From contig NZ_BMMV01000016.1 in NCBI RefSeq assembly GCF_014646115.1, positions 124,001-188,000 of the forward strand: a DNA stretch of 64,000 nucleotides, written 5' to 3'. The position numbers and the translations under genes were made by a program. This stretch comes from Streptomyces camponoticapitis (GTDB lineage: Bacteria; Actinomycetota; Actinomycetes; Streptomycetales; Streptomycetaceae). Under the pieces are notes generated by a model. That model was not told where the DNA came from. It ran no database searches and saw only the letters and a list, made by a program, of their open reading frames with translations. Position 1 is the first letter of the stretch; the number at the start of each line of letters is the position of its first letter. Positions 56,658 through 64,000 of the stretch are shown here, one piece after another.

Positions 56658-58472
56658 CTAGTTGGTGGTGAAGGCCACCACGAGGTACTCCTTGCGGTCC
56701 TTGCTGTACTCGCTCGGCTCGCTGATCAGCGTCTCCGAGGTGTACATCCGGCCGCCGCCGTACCTGATCTCCGCGCCGTCCAGCGAGAAGCTGGTCTCCG
56801 CCTCGCGGACGGACTCCTCACTCGGATTCTCCATCAGCAGCGTCTCCTTGAAGGTGCCGCCGTCGATGGAGACGATCTGTCCGCCCTTGTCGTAGGGCGG
56901 CCACTTGTACGCGATGAGGTTCGAACCGTCCATGCGCAGCGGGTACATGGCGTAGCGCTCACCCGCGTCGGCCCGGTCGGTCGTGGCCTTGCCCGTCGCA
57001 AGGTCGAACGAGACGATCTCGTTGGTCTGGCCGTAGTCCTCGCCGGTGCCCTCGTGCTCCTCGGTCGGCACATAGATCCGGTCGTTGCCGACGGCGAGCT
57101 TGCTGCACTGCTCGACCTCGGTGGAACCGCACCGGCCCGCGTACTTGTCGGCGTCCACCGGGATCTTGGCGCGCAGCTTGCCGGTCTTCTCGTCGATGGA
57201 GAAGAAGTCCGAGATGCCGCTGCCGTCACCGGCGGTGTCGCCGACGTCGGCCGCGACGACCAGCGGCTTGGTGGAGACGACCGACACGTACTCGACGCCC
57301 GCGGGCATCTTGAACTCGGAGATCGGCGCACCGTCGGCCGGGTTCACGTTCTGGATGAGGACCGTCGGGTCGTCGTACGAACCGCACTTGCGGGCCGCGA
57401 CGAGCCCGGGGCCGCCGCCGTAACCCATGTCGTAGCAGCCCTCGGCGTTGACCTCGGGCTTCCACAGGTTGTCGCCGGAGGTGAGGTCCCAGGCCGCGCC
57501 GCCGTCGGTGCCGCCGACGGCGACCGTCTTACCGCTGAGGGTGACCTCGTTGAAACTGGCCTTGTCGTCACCGGCGTTGCCGCCCGTCACCGACTTGGTC
57601 CACAGCAGCTTGCCCACTCCGAGGTCGATCGCGCCGACCTCGGTGCAGGAGACGTACTTGTTCTTGGCGGTGGGCTTGCTCGCGGCGAAGACGACGGCCG
57701 TCTTGTTGTCCTCGGTGGCGTGGCGCGAGGCGGCGCAGACCTGGCCGGGCAGCGGGATGGTCCAGAGCTGCTTGCCCATGTCCGGGTCGTACCCGATGAT
57801 CTGGTTCACGCCGGTCTTGACGTACGCCTTGTCGGTGATCCACGAGCCTGACACGTCGGTGATGTCGCCGACCTTGGGCTGCGGCAGCTGGAAGGCGACC
57901 TTCGACTTGGTGTTGGACGGCGGCTTCTCGTCACCGCCGCCGAGGGACTTCTCGTCCTTGCCGCCGCCCTTGGTGTCGGACGTCTTCGCCTCGTCCTTCT
58001 TGTCGTCGCCGCTGGAGGCGAAGTAGACGCCTCCGCCGACGATCAGGACGACGGCGACCACGGCGGCGATGATGATCTGCGCCTGTGTGCTGATCTTCTT
58101 GCCGCCGCCGGGGGCGCCCGGCCCGCCGGGACCGGGCTGGTTGTACGGCTGGCCGGGCTGCTGCGGGTAGCCGTACTGCGGCTGGCCCGTCTGCGGATAC
58201 CCGTACTGCGGCTGACCGGGCGGCTGCTGCGGCTGGCCGTAACCCGGCTGGCCCCCGGGCTGCGCCGGCGGCTGCTGCGGGTAGCCGTACTGGGGCTGGC
58301 CGGGCGGCTGCTGCGGGTAGCCGTAACCGGGCTGCCCGGGCGGCGGCGTCGGGGCTCCGAATCCGCCGGGCGGCGGCTCGGTCGGTGCGCCGAAGCCACC
58401 GGCCGGTGGCTCCTGAGGCTGGCCGAACCCTCCCTGCGGGGGCTCGTTGGGCGGCTGCGGGGGCTGCGTCAT
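56658..58472 (-). CDS. Membrane-anchored PQQ-like beta-propeller protein (copy A)
   Basis: 604-aa protein. Residues 1-125 are Pro/Gln/Gly/Tyr repeats (GYPQQPPGQPQYGYPQ units), cytoplasmic low complexity. A single membrane helix (AQIIIAAVVAVVLIVGGGVYF, about 130-152) follows. A charged linker leads to an extracytoplasmic PQQ-like/PQQ_2 eight-blade propeller with blades such as GKQLWTIPL and GKLLWTKSV. No catalytic PQQ dehydrogenase residues are recognised, so a scaffold or ligand-binding role is likely. It is tandem with a close paralogue upstream. Confidence 0.85.
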   Translation of the reverse strand: MTQPPQPPNEPPQGGFGQPQEPPAGGFGAPTEPPPGGFGAPTPPPGQPGYGYPQQPPGQPQYGYPQQPPAQPGGQPGYGQPQQPPGQPQYGYPQTGQPQYGYPQQPGQPYNQPGPGGPGAPGGGKKISTQAQIIIAAVVAVVLIVGGGVYFASSGDDKKDEAKTSDTKGGGKDEKSLGGGDEKPPSNTKSKVAFQLPQPKVGDITDVSGSWITDKAYVKTGVNQIIGYDPDMGKQLWTIPLPGQVCAASRHATEDNKTAVVFAASKPTAKNKYVSCTEVGAIDLGVGKLLWTKSVTGGNAGDDKASFNEVTLSGKTVAVGGTDGGAAWDLTSGDNLWKPEVNAEGCYDMGYGGGPGLVAARKCGSYDDPTVLIQNVNPADGAPISEFKMPAGVEYVSVVSTKPLVVAADVGDTAGDGSGISDFFSIDEKTGKLRAKIPVDADKYAGRCGSTEVEQCSKLAVGNDRIYVPTEEHEGTGEDYGQTNEIVSFDLATGKATTDRADAGERYAMYPLRMDGSNLIAYKWPPYDKGGQIVSIDGGTFKETLLMENPSEESVREAETSFSLDGAEIRYGGGRMYTSETLISEPSEYSKDRKEYLVVAFTTN

Positions 58473-58569
58473 GGCGTGCTTACCTCGAAACGGGTGCGAG
58501 TACGGAGGGAGAGACGGACGGCGGACGGAAGGCGCGCCGCCCGGAGGCGGCTCATGTGCGAGAAGCTCA

Positions 58570-60378
58570 TCACTTGCCGAACGCCATCATGGTCTTCGTC
58601 TCCATCTCGGCCTTGTCGTCGGTGGCGCTGACACGGCTGCTGGTCACGTAGAACCGCCCGTCCACGTAGTCCAGTTCGGAGGAGTAAAAGGAGTTCTCGA
58701 TCTCGGACGTGGACTCCGGATTCTTGAGCAGCACCTTGGGCGAGCCGCCGGTCGGCGCCAGGGTGGCGATCGCGCCGCCCTTGTCGTACGAGGGCTCGAA
58801 GTAGACGACCACGTTCGCGCCCTCCATCCGCAGCGGTGTCATGACGCGCTCGGCCGGGGCCTTGGCGCGCCACTTGGCCTTGCCGGTGGCGAGGTTGAAG
58901 GCGATGACCTCGTTGGTGCCGGTGGAGCCCGTCTCGCTGGGCTGCGTCGCCATGTAGAAGGTGTTGGCGTCGGCGGCGATACCGGTGCAGCCGTCCAGGT
59001 TGGCGCCGAAGACGATGAAGCTTCCGCCGCAGTTGGGCTGGAACTTGTCCTTGCCGCCGTCGATCTGCGAGCGCACGGTGCCGTTGTCGTTGAGCGCGAC
59101 GATGGCCCAGGACTTCTTGTCCGGCTCGGTCAGCGACAGGACGATCGGGTTGCTCGAATAGACCTTGTCGAGTTCCCAGTTCGTCTTGAGCTTGTACGTC
59201 CACCTGGCCTTGCCGGTGGTCGGGTCGAGCTCCTGCACCTGGTTCTGCTGGTTGTCGATGTCACCGCCGGGGCACGTCTCGGCGGCGATCATCCGGGGGC
59301 CGCTGGAGATGGCGTTCGGCTGGCAGTTGCCGGGGACCTCGTCGAAGAGCTCCTTGCCGTCGCTCATCCGGTAGGCGTTGACATGGCCGGTGCGGGCCGC
59401 GGTGACGGTGTCGCCGTTGATGGCGAGGGTGATGTCGGAGAGGAAGTCCCAGTTGCCCGCCTGCTTGACCTCCTGCTTCCAGCCGCCCTTGCCCGTCTTG
59501 AGGTCGACCTGCTGGAGCACGTTGCAGTCGGCCTTCTCCGTGACCCCGTCCTTGATCGCGATGACGATCTTGCCGTCTTCCGTGGGCAGCGAGGGCGCGG
59601 CACACGCCTCGGCGGGCAGGGTGAGGCTCCACTTCTGCTTGCCGTCCGCGGCGCCGTACCCGACCAGCTTCTTGTACATGGCCTTGGCGACGACATCGCC
59701 GGCGAACCAGGGGCCGTACACGTCGGCGCCGTTCTTCGGCAGGTCGACATCGTTCTTCTGGAGCCACAGGACCTTCGACTCGCCGTCCTTGCGCCCGGCG
59801 TTGAGGTCGTCCTGCGCCTCTCGCCCGCCGCCGGTGCCGTCGCCGTCGTCCGGGACGGACTCGCCGGTGGGCTTGGCGTCCTTGTCCTTGCTGACGTTCT
59901 TCTTCCCCCCGCCGTCGTCGTCACCGCTGACGGCGAACCAGGTGCCGCCGCCGATGACGAGCAGGCCCGCGACGGCCGCGGCGATGACGACGCCGGGCTT
60001 GCGCTGGAAGAAGTTGCCGCCGCCGCTGCCGCCGCCCGGGGGCGGGGTGGGCGCGCCGGGGAACTGCTGGGGCGGGTAACCGCCGCCACCGCCGTACGGG
60101 TTGGGCTGGGAGCCGTAGGGGCCCGGCTGGTTGTAGGGACCGGGCTGGTTGTACGGGCCCGGCTGCGCGTAGGGGCCGGGCTGACCCGGCTGCTGGCCGT
60201 ACGGGCCGGGCTGGTTGTACGGGCCCGGCTGGGCCGGCGGCTGACCGGGCGCGGGCGGTGTCTGCTGCGGGTACCCGTATCCGGGCCGGCCCTGCGGCGG
60301 CCCCTGCGGGTAGCCGTATCCCGGCTGTTGGCCCGGCTGCTGGCCCGGCGGCGGTGGCTGGCTGGGCGGCTGGGTCAT
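58570..60378 (-). CDS. Membrane-anchored PQQ-like beta-propeller protein (copy B)
   Basis: 602-aa paralogue of the neighbouring gene with the same plan: a Pro/Gln/Gly/Tyr-rich tail with NQPGPY repeats (1-150), a membrane helix (GVVIAAAVAGLLVIGGGTWFA in part, near 165-185), an acidic linker and a propeller (GKQKWSLTLP, KGGWKQEV, GKARWTYKL). The ATG at 60376-60378 has GGGGAAG upstream; open sequence further upstream is ignored. 97 bp separate the copies, so an operon is likely. Gene duplication is inferred from shared architecture. Confidence 0.85.
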   Translation of the reverse strand: MTQPPSQPPPPGQQPGQQPGYGYPQGPPQGRPGYGYPQQTPPAPGQPPAQPGPYNQPGPYGQQPGQPGPYAQPGPYNQPGPYNQPGPYGSQPNPYGGGGGYPPQQFPGAPTPPPGGGSGGGNFFQRKPGVVIAAAVAGLLVIGGGTWFAVSGDDDGGGKKNVSKDKDAKPTGESVPDDGDGTGGGREAQDDLNAGRKDGESKVLWLQKNDVDLPKNGADVYGPWFAGDVVAKAMYKKLVGYGAADGKQKWSLTLPAEACAAPSLPTEDGKIVIAIKDGVTEKADCNVLQQVDLKTGKGGWKQEVKQAGNWDFLSDITLAINGDTVTAARTGHVNAYRMSDGKELFDEVPGNCQPNAISSGPRMIAAETCPGGDIDNQQNQVQELDPTTGKARWTYKLKTNWELDKVYSSNPIVLSLTEPDKKSWAIVALNDNGTVRSQIDGGKDKFQPNCGGSFIVFGANLDGCTGIAADANTFYMATQPSETGSTGTNEVIAFNLATGKAKWRAKAPAERVMTPLRMEGANVVVYFEPSYDKGGAIATLAPTGGSPKVLLKNPESTSEIENSFYSSELDYVDGRFYVTSSRVSATDDKAEMETKTMMAFGK

Positions 60379-60563
60379 CAGCGCTTCCCCCCTTGTCGTA
60401 CGGTCCCTCGTCCGGTCGGTCTCCCCCGCGATTCCGGATGGCTGGAAATCAGCTCTCGTACACGAGTTGATGGCCACCGGAAGGAGCGATTCGGGCTTGG
60501 AATCCGCAGTGTCACGTCAGTCGAGCGGGCCTTCTTTGTATCACTCGCACCCCTGTACGGGAG

Positions 60564-60601
60564 GGGCCGGTCCTCCCCTGTTCCCAAGGGAGGACCGGCC
60601 C
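60564..60601 (-). terminator. Terminator of the ABC-F gene
   Basis: GGGCCGGTCCTCCC (60564-60577) pairs perfectly with 60588-60601 around a 10-nt loop, 35 nt past the ABC-F stop on the minus strand. Confidence 0.8.
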
Positions 60602-60635
60602 GTGATGCGGTTGTTACGAGGTCTGTACGGGACCT

Positions 60636-62456
60636 CTACGCGTCCTCGGCGAGCTCCATCCAGCGCATCTCCAACTCGTCGCGCTGCGCGACGAGTTCAC
60701 GCAGCTCGCTGTCGAGTTTCGCCACCTTGTCGAAATCCGTGGCGCTTTCGGCGATCTGACCGTGGAGGGCGGTCTCGCGCGTCGACATCTTGTCCAGCTG
60801 CCGCTCGATCTTCTGGAGTTCCTTCTTCGCGGCGCGGTTGTCCTTCGCGGACGCGGCGGACGCCGGCGCACCCCCGCCGGACCGTGCGGGCGCGGACACC
60901 GCGGCAGGGACGGCCGACTCCACGACCTGGCGCCGCCGTTCGAGGTACTCGTCGATACCGCGCGGCAGATGACGCAGGGTGGCATCGCCGAGGAGCGCGT
61001 ACACCTTGTCCGTCGTCCGCTCGATGAAGAACCGGTCGTGGCTGATGACGACCATCGAGCCGGGCCAGCCGTCGAGCAGGTCTTCGAGCTGGGTGAGGGT
61101 CTCGATGTCGAGGTCGTTCGTCGGCTCGTCGAGGAACAGCACGTTGGGCTCGTCCATCAGCAGCCGCAGGATCTGGAGCCTGCGCCGCTCACCACCGGAG
61201 AGGTCACCGACGGGCGTCCACTGCTTGTCCTTGCTGAAGCCGAACTGCTCGCAGAGCTGCCCGGCGGTCATCTCCCGCCCCGTACCGAGGTCGACCCGGT
61301 CGCGCACCTGCTGGACGGCCTCCAACACCCGCAGTGTGGGCTTGAGTTCGCTGACCTCCTGCGACAGGTACGCCAGTTTGACGGTCCGGCCGACGATCAC
61401 CTTCCCCGCCTCGGGCTGGACGTCGCCCTGCGTTCGGGCCGCCTCCGCGAGCGCGCGCAGCAGGGACGTCTTGCCCGCGCCGTTGACGCCGACGAGACCG
61501 ATCCGGTCACCGGGGCCGAGCTGCCAGGTCAGATGCCGGAGCAGCACCTTCGGCCCGGCCTGGACCGTGACGTCCTCCAGGTCGAAGACCGTCTTGCCGA
61601 GGCGCGCGTTGGCGAACTTCATCAGCGACGAGGTGTCGCGGGGCGGCGGCACGTCCGCGATCAGTTCGTTGGCGGCCTCGATGCGGTAGCGCGGCTTGGA
61701 GGTACGGGCCGGCGGGCCGCGCCGCAGCCACGCCAGCTCCTTGCGCACCAGGTTCTGCCGCTTGGACTCCTCGGTGGCGGCGATCCGCTCACGCTCGGCG
61801 CGGGCGAAGACGTAGTCGGAGTAGCCGCCCTCGTACTCGTGCACCGCACCGCGCTGCACGTCCCACATCCGCGTACAGACCTGGTCCAGGAACCACCGGT
61901 CGTGCGTCACGACGACGAGCGCGGACCGGCGCTCACGCAGATGCCAGGCGAGCCAGGAGATGCCCTCGACGTCGAGATGGTTGGTCGGCTCGTCGAGGAC
62001 GATCACGTCCTGCTCGGCGATGAGCAGCTTCGCGAGCGCGATCCGGCGCCGCTCGCCGCCGGACAGCGGCCCGATGACGGTGTCGAGCCCCTGCGGGAAT
62101 CCGGCCATGTCGAGCCCGCCGAACAGTCCGGTGAGCACGTCCCGGATCTTGGCGTTGCCGGCCCACTCGTGATCGGCGAGATCCCCGATCACCTCGTGCC
62201 GGACGGTGGCGGCGGGATCGAGCGAGTCGTGCTGCGTGAGCACCCCGAGCCGCAGTCCGCCACTGTGCGTGACCCGCCCGGTGTCGGCCTCCTCCAGCTT
62301 GGCGAGCATCCGGATGAGGGTGGTCTTGCCGTCTCCGTTACGCCCGACGACCCCGATCCGGTCCCCCTCGGAGACACCGAGGGAGACACCGTCGAGCAGC
62401 GCACGGGTGCCGTACACCTTGGTGACTGCCTCGACATTGACCAGATTGACGGCCAT
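60636..62456 (-). CDS. ABC-F ATPase (Uup-type)
   Basis: 606-aa cytoplasmic protein with two nucleotide-binding domains and no membrane segments. Walker A motifs are GRNGDGKTT near 37-45 and GVNGAGKTS near 330; signatures are LSGGERRRIALAK and LSGGERRRLQILR; Walker B motifs are VIVLDEPTNHLD and VLFLDEPTNDLD. The linker is rich in Arg/Glu (FARAERERIAATEESKRQN). A C-terminal coiled coil (KKELQKIERQLDKMSTRE) of the Uup type closes it. ABC-F proteins act on ribosomes; Uup-like members are housekeeping translation factors rather than dedicated resistance proteins. Confidence 0.93.
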   Translation of the reverse strand: MAVNLVNVEAVTKVYGTRALLDGVSLGVSEGDRIGVVGRNGDGKTTLIRMLAKLEEADTGRVTHSGGLRLGVLTQHDSLDPAATVRHEVIGDLADHEWAGNAKIRDVLTGLFGGLDMAGFPQGLDTVIGPLSGGERRRIALAKLLIAEQDVIVLDEPTNHLDVEGISWLAWHLRERRSALVVVTHDRWFLDQVCTRMWDVQRGAVHEYEGGYSDYVFARAERERIAATEESKRQNLVRKELAWLRRGPPARTSKPRYRIEAANELIADVPPPRDTSSLMKFANARLGKTVFDLEDVTVQAGPKVLLRHLTWQLGPGDRIGLVGVNGAGKTSLLRALAEAARTQGDVQPEAGKVIVGRTVKLAYLSQEVSELKPTLRVLEAVQQVRDRVDLGTGREMTAGQLCEQFGFSKDKQWTPVGDLSGGERRRLQILRLLMDEPNVLFLDEPTNDLDIETLTQLEDLLDGWPGSMVVISHDRFFIERTTDKVYALLGDATLRHLPRGIDEYLERRRQVVESAVPAAVSAPARSGGGAPASAASAKDNRAAKKELQKIERQLDKMSTRETALHGQIAESATDFDKVAKLDSELRELVAQRDELEMRWMELAEDA

Positions 62457-62721
62457 TTCACTCCTGCTACGGGACGGATGGATCGACGTCCCAGGGTAGT
62501 CGGCGCGGGGGGCGGCCGGGGCGGGCGGTCCGGGTGGTGGGCGGGGACCGGACGGAACCGGTGGTGTACGCCCGCGCGACGGGCCCGGGGGGCTTCGACC
62601 CCCTGGGCTTCGGTTCCATCCCTGCGGGCGGTTTGATCATCGGAGCCGTACGGGCCGCCCCAGGCACCCATACGCTACTCAACGTAGTCACTCGACTACC
62701 GATAGCTAAAGGGGATTTGGG

Positions 62722-63186
62722 ATGCGTTCCACATCTGCGGGCCGTCTGGCGGCCCTTGCCTCGACAGTCCTGGTGCTGGCCGGCGGGGTGAGCGTCGGCG
62801 CGGCCCGGGCGGAGGTGCCCGGCGGACCCATCACATACTCGATCGAGTTCTCCAACCCACGCGAGAGCGACGACAACGACCTGCCCGAGCCGTACGGCGA
62901 GGTCACCGTGAGGGCCCCGTGGGGACAGCAGACCGCGCTGTGGGAGCACCCCGACCGGGACATCAACACGCCCACCCTGCCCCGCTATCCGCTGTTCGGC
63001 GGCGCCGAGCACCGGTACGCCCCCCACCCCGTCTCCGCGGTGTGCGCCTTCGTGGGCGAGGACGACACGGGCATCAACGCGGACGACATCCTCGCCGACG
63101 GCTGCGTGCCGTACACGGGCCCCGGCGAGTACACGATCAGCGCCGAAGGCGGGTCGGTGACGGTCACCGTCTACAACTTCGGCTGA
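62722..63186 (+). CDS. Small secreted protein of unknown function
   Basis: 154-aa protein with a Sec signal peptide (MRSTSAGRLAALASTVLVLAG, trimmed after ARA near residue 30). The mature part is beta-rich and acidic, with two cysteines (AVCAF and DGCVPY) that may pair, and ends SVTVTVYNFG. AGGGGA lies upstream of the ATG. The 265-bp gap before it (62457-62721) has no other supported gene. Confidence 0.82.
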   Translation: MRSTSAGRLAALASTVLVLAGGVSVGAARAEVPGGPITYSIEFSNPRESDDNDLPEPYGEVTVRAPWGQQTALWEHPDRDINTPTLPRYPLFGGAEHRYAPHPVSAVCAFVGEDDTGINADDILADGCVPYTGPGEYTISAEGGSVTVTVYNFG

Positions 63187-63371
63187 CGCTTTCCGTCTGA
63201 CGGCTGAGCCCGGCCACGGGTGCCCGCGTCCCGCGTGGGCACCCGTGCGCCGGGCACGGCGGGTGGAGAGAAAAGGGACCGGTATTGGTCTGGGCCAGAA
63301 CACCCCTGCCTCTGTAGCCTCACCCGTGGCCGGCCCGCACACCCCCCACTCGCCGGCTCCAGGAGGTCACG

Positions 63372-64000
63372 GTGAAATTTCGCACCAGAAGCACGGCGAT
63401 CATCGGCACCATCTGTCTCATCGGTTCCCTCGCGCTGGGCCAGGCGTCCGCCGACGAGCGGAGCGCCCCACGCCCCGCGGCCGCCGAGGTCGTGCTCACC
63501 GAGGTGGGCACCGCGCTGAACCCCATCGCCGGTGCCGCCGGGCCCGACGGCACCGTCTGGATCGCCGAACGCGCGGGCACCGTACGGGTCCTGGGCGACC
63601 AGGGGCTCGGCGAACCCGTCCTCGACATATCCGACGAGACCACCACCGACGGCGAACGCGGACTGCTGGGCGTCGCGTTCGACAAGGACTTCGCGCACTT
63701 CTACATCTCGTTCACGAATCTTGAAGGCACCAGCACGATCGACGAGTTCGCCGTGCGGGACGGCGCCATCCAGCAGGACACCCGGCGCACCGTCCTGACC
63801 CAGACGCAGCCGTTCGAGAACCACAACGGCGGCGACATCAAGTTCGGCCCCGACGGCTACCTCTACATCGCGCTCGGCGACGGCGGCTCCGGCGGCGACC
63901 CGCAGGGCAACGGGCAGAACCTCGACACCCTGCTCGGCAAGATCCTGCGGATCGACCCGACCGGCGGCGAGCCGTACGCCATCCCGGCGGACAACCCGTT
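63372..64000 (+). CDS. Secreted PQQ-type glucose/sorbosone dehydrogenase (3' truncated by window)
   Basis: The first 209 residues of a secreted soluble glucose/sorbosone dehydrogenase-like propeller. After a signal peptide (MKFRTRSTAIIGTICLIGS, cleaved near ASA) the enzyme starts with LTEVGTALNPIAGAAGPDG, GLLGVAFDKDF and the family site NHNGGDIKFGPDGYLYIALGDG followed by GSGGDP, which provides the catalytic His and metal-binding region. The GTG at 63372-63374 has AGGAGG 5 nt upstream. The reading frame is open to the window end. Substrate is unknown. Confidence 0.88.
   Translation, partial: MKFRTRSTAIIGTICLIGSLALGQASADERSAPRPAAAEVVLTEVGTALNPIAGAAGPDGTVWIAERAGTVRVLGDQGLGEPVLDISDETTTDGERGLLGVAFDKDFAHFYISFTNLEGTSTIDEFAVRDGAIQQDTRRTVLTQTQPFENHNGGDIKFGPDGYLYIALGDGGSGGDPQGNGQNLDTLLGKILRIDPTGGEPYAIPADNP

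Noticed and set aside
60636..62456. ABC-F antibiotic resistance protein for the RiPP product
   Set aside because: It is a Uup-type protein more than 36 kb from the cluster among housekeeping genes, with the C-terminal coiled coil of non-resistance members.
62534..62791. Small plus-strand ORF before the secreted protein gene
   Set aside because: It overlaps the start of the better supported secreted protein in another frame, lacks a ribosome binding site and resembles no family.

Overview
The window is high-GC actinobacterial DNA. Gene content, GTG/TTG starts with GGAGG-type ribosome binding sites, and the order mfd ... glmU-prs-rplY-pth-ppc ... galT-galE-galK identify it as a Streptomyces chromosome (core region). 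Much of the housekeeping order matches, from memory, the S. coelicolor SCO3109-SCO3139 neighbourhood.

Region 1 (1-3463): mfd, on the minus strand, lacking only its C-terminal end at the window edge. Region 2 (about 4045-24129): a RiPP biosynthetic gene cluster inserted between mfd and a conserved ABC transporter pair. It has a TrmB/LuxR-like regulator, an M20 metallopeptidase with a 95-aa unknown partner, and a tiny plus-strand precursor gene (6886-7062, 58 aa) whose predicted 21-residue core is only Ser, Thr and Cys plus a terminal Ala. A convergent eleven-gene minus-strand operon reads, in transcription order: a 94-aa exported Cys peptide, a SARP/NB-ARC regulator, a leader-binding ThiF-like cyclodehydratase partner, YcaO, a tandem-domain SagB-type dehydrogenase, a LanB glutamylation protein, a LanB elimination protein, an M50 protease, an ABC ATPase, an ABC permease, and a second YcaO. 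The simplest reading is a linear azol(in)e-containing peptide that also carries dehydroamino acids (goadsporin-like logic). There is no LanC and no second SpaB_C-type protein that could be a thiopeptide pyridine synthase. A TGTCAGC/GCTGACA motif recurs upstream of both the precursor and the operon.

Region 3 (24377-29889): FtsX-type ABC transporter pair and an MFS exporter. Region 4 (29906-35813): a coiled-coil protein, then a group of toxin/immunity-like genes (collagen-like protein with deaminase-like and SUKH-4-like parts, WHH nuclease-SUKH fusion, YwqJ-like deaminase, SUKH-3). Region 5 (35835-45088): orphan histidine kinase, tRNA-Gln(UUG), glmU, prs, rplY, pth, a membrane protein, ppc. Region 6 (45313-50183): desaturase-TetR pair, tam/tamR with a palindromic operator, an orphan response regulator, a GNAT protein. 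Region 7 (50199-55585): galTEK operon with a divergent sodium-solute symporter and a small membrane protein. Region 8 (55619-64000): a response regulator with a degenerate receiver, two paralogous membrane-anchored PQQ-propeller proteins, an Uup-type ABC-F ATPase, a small secreted protein, and the start of a secreted PQQ-type sugar dehydrogenase cut by the window end.
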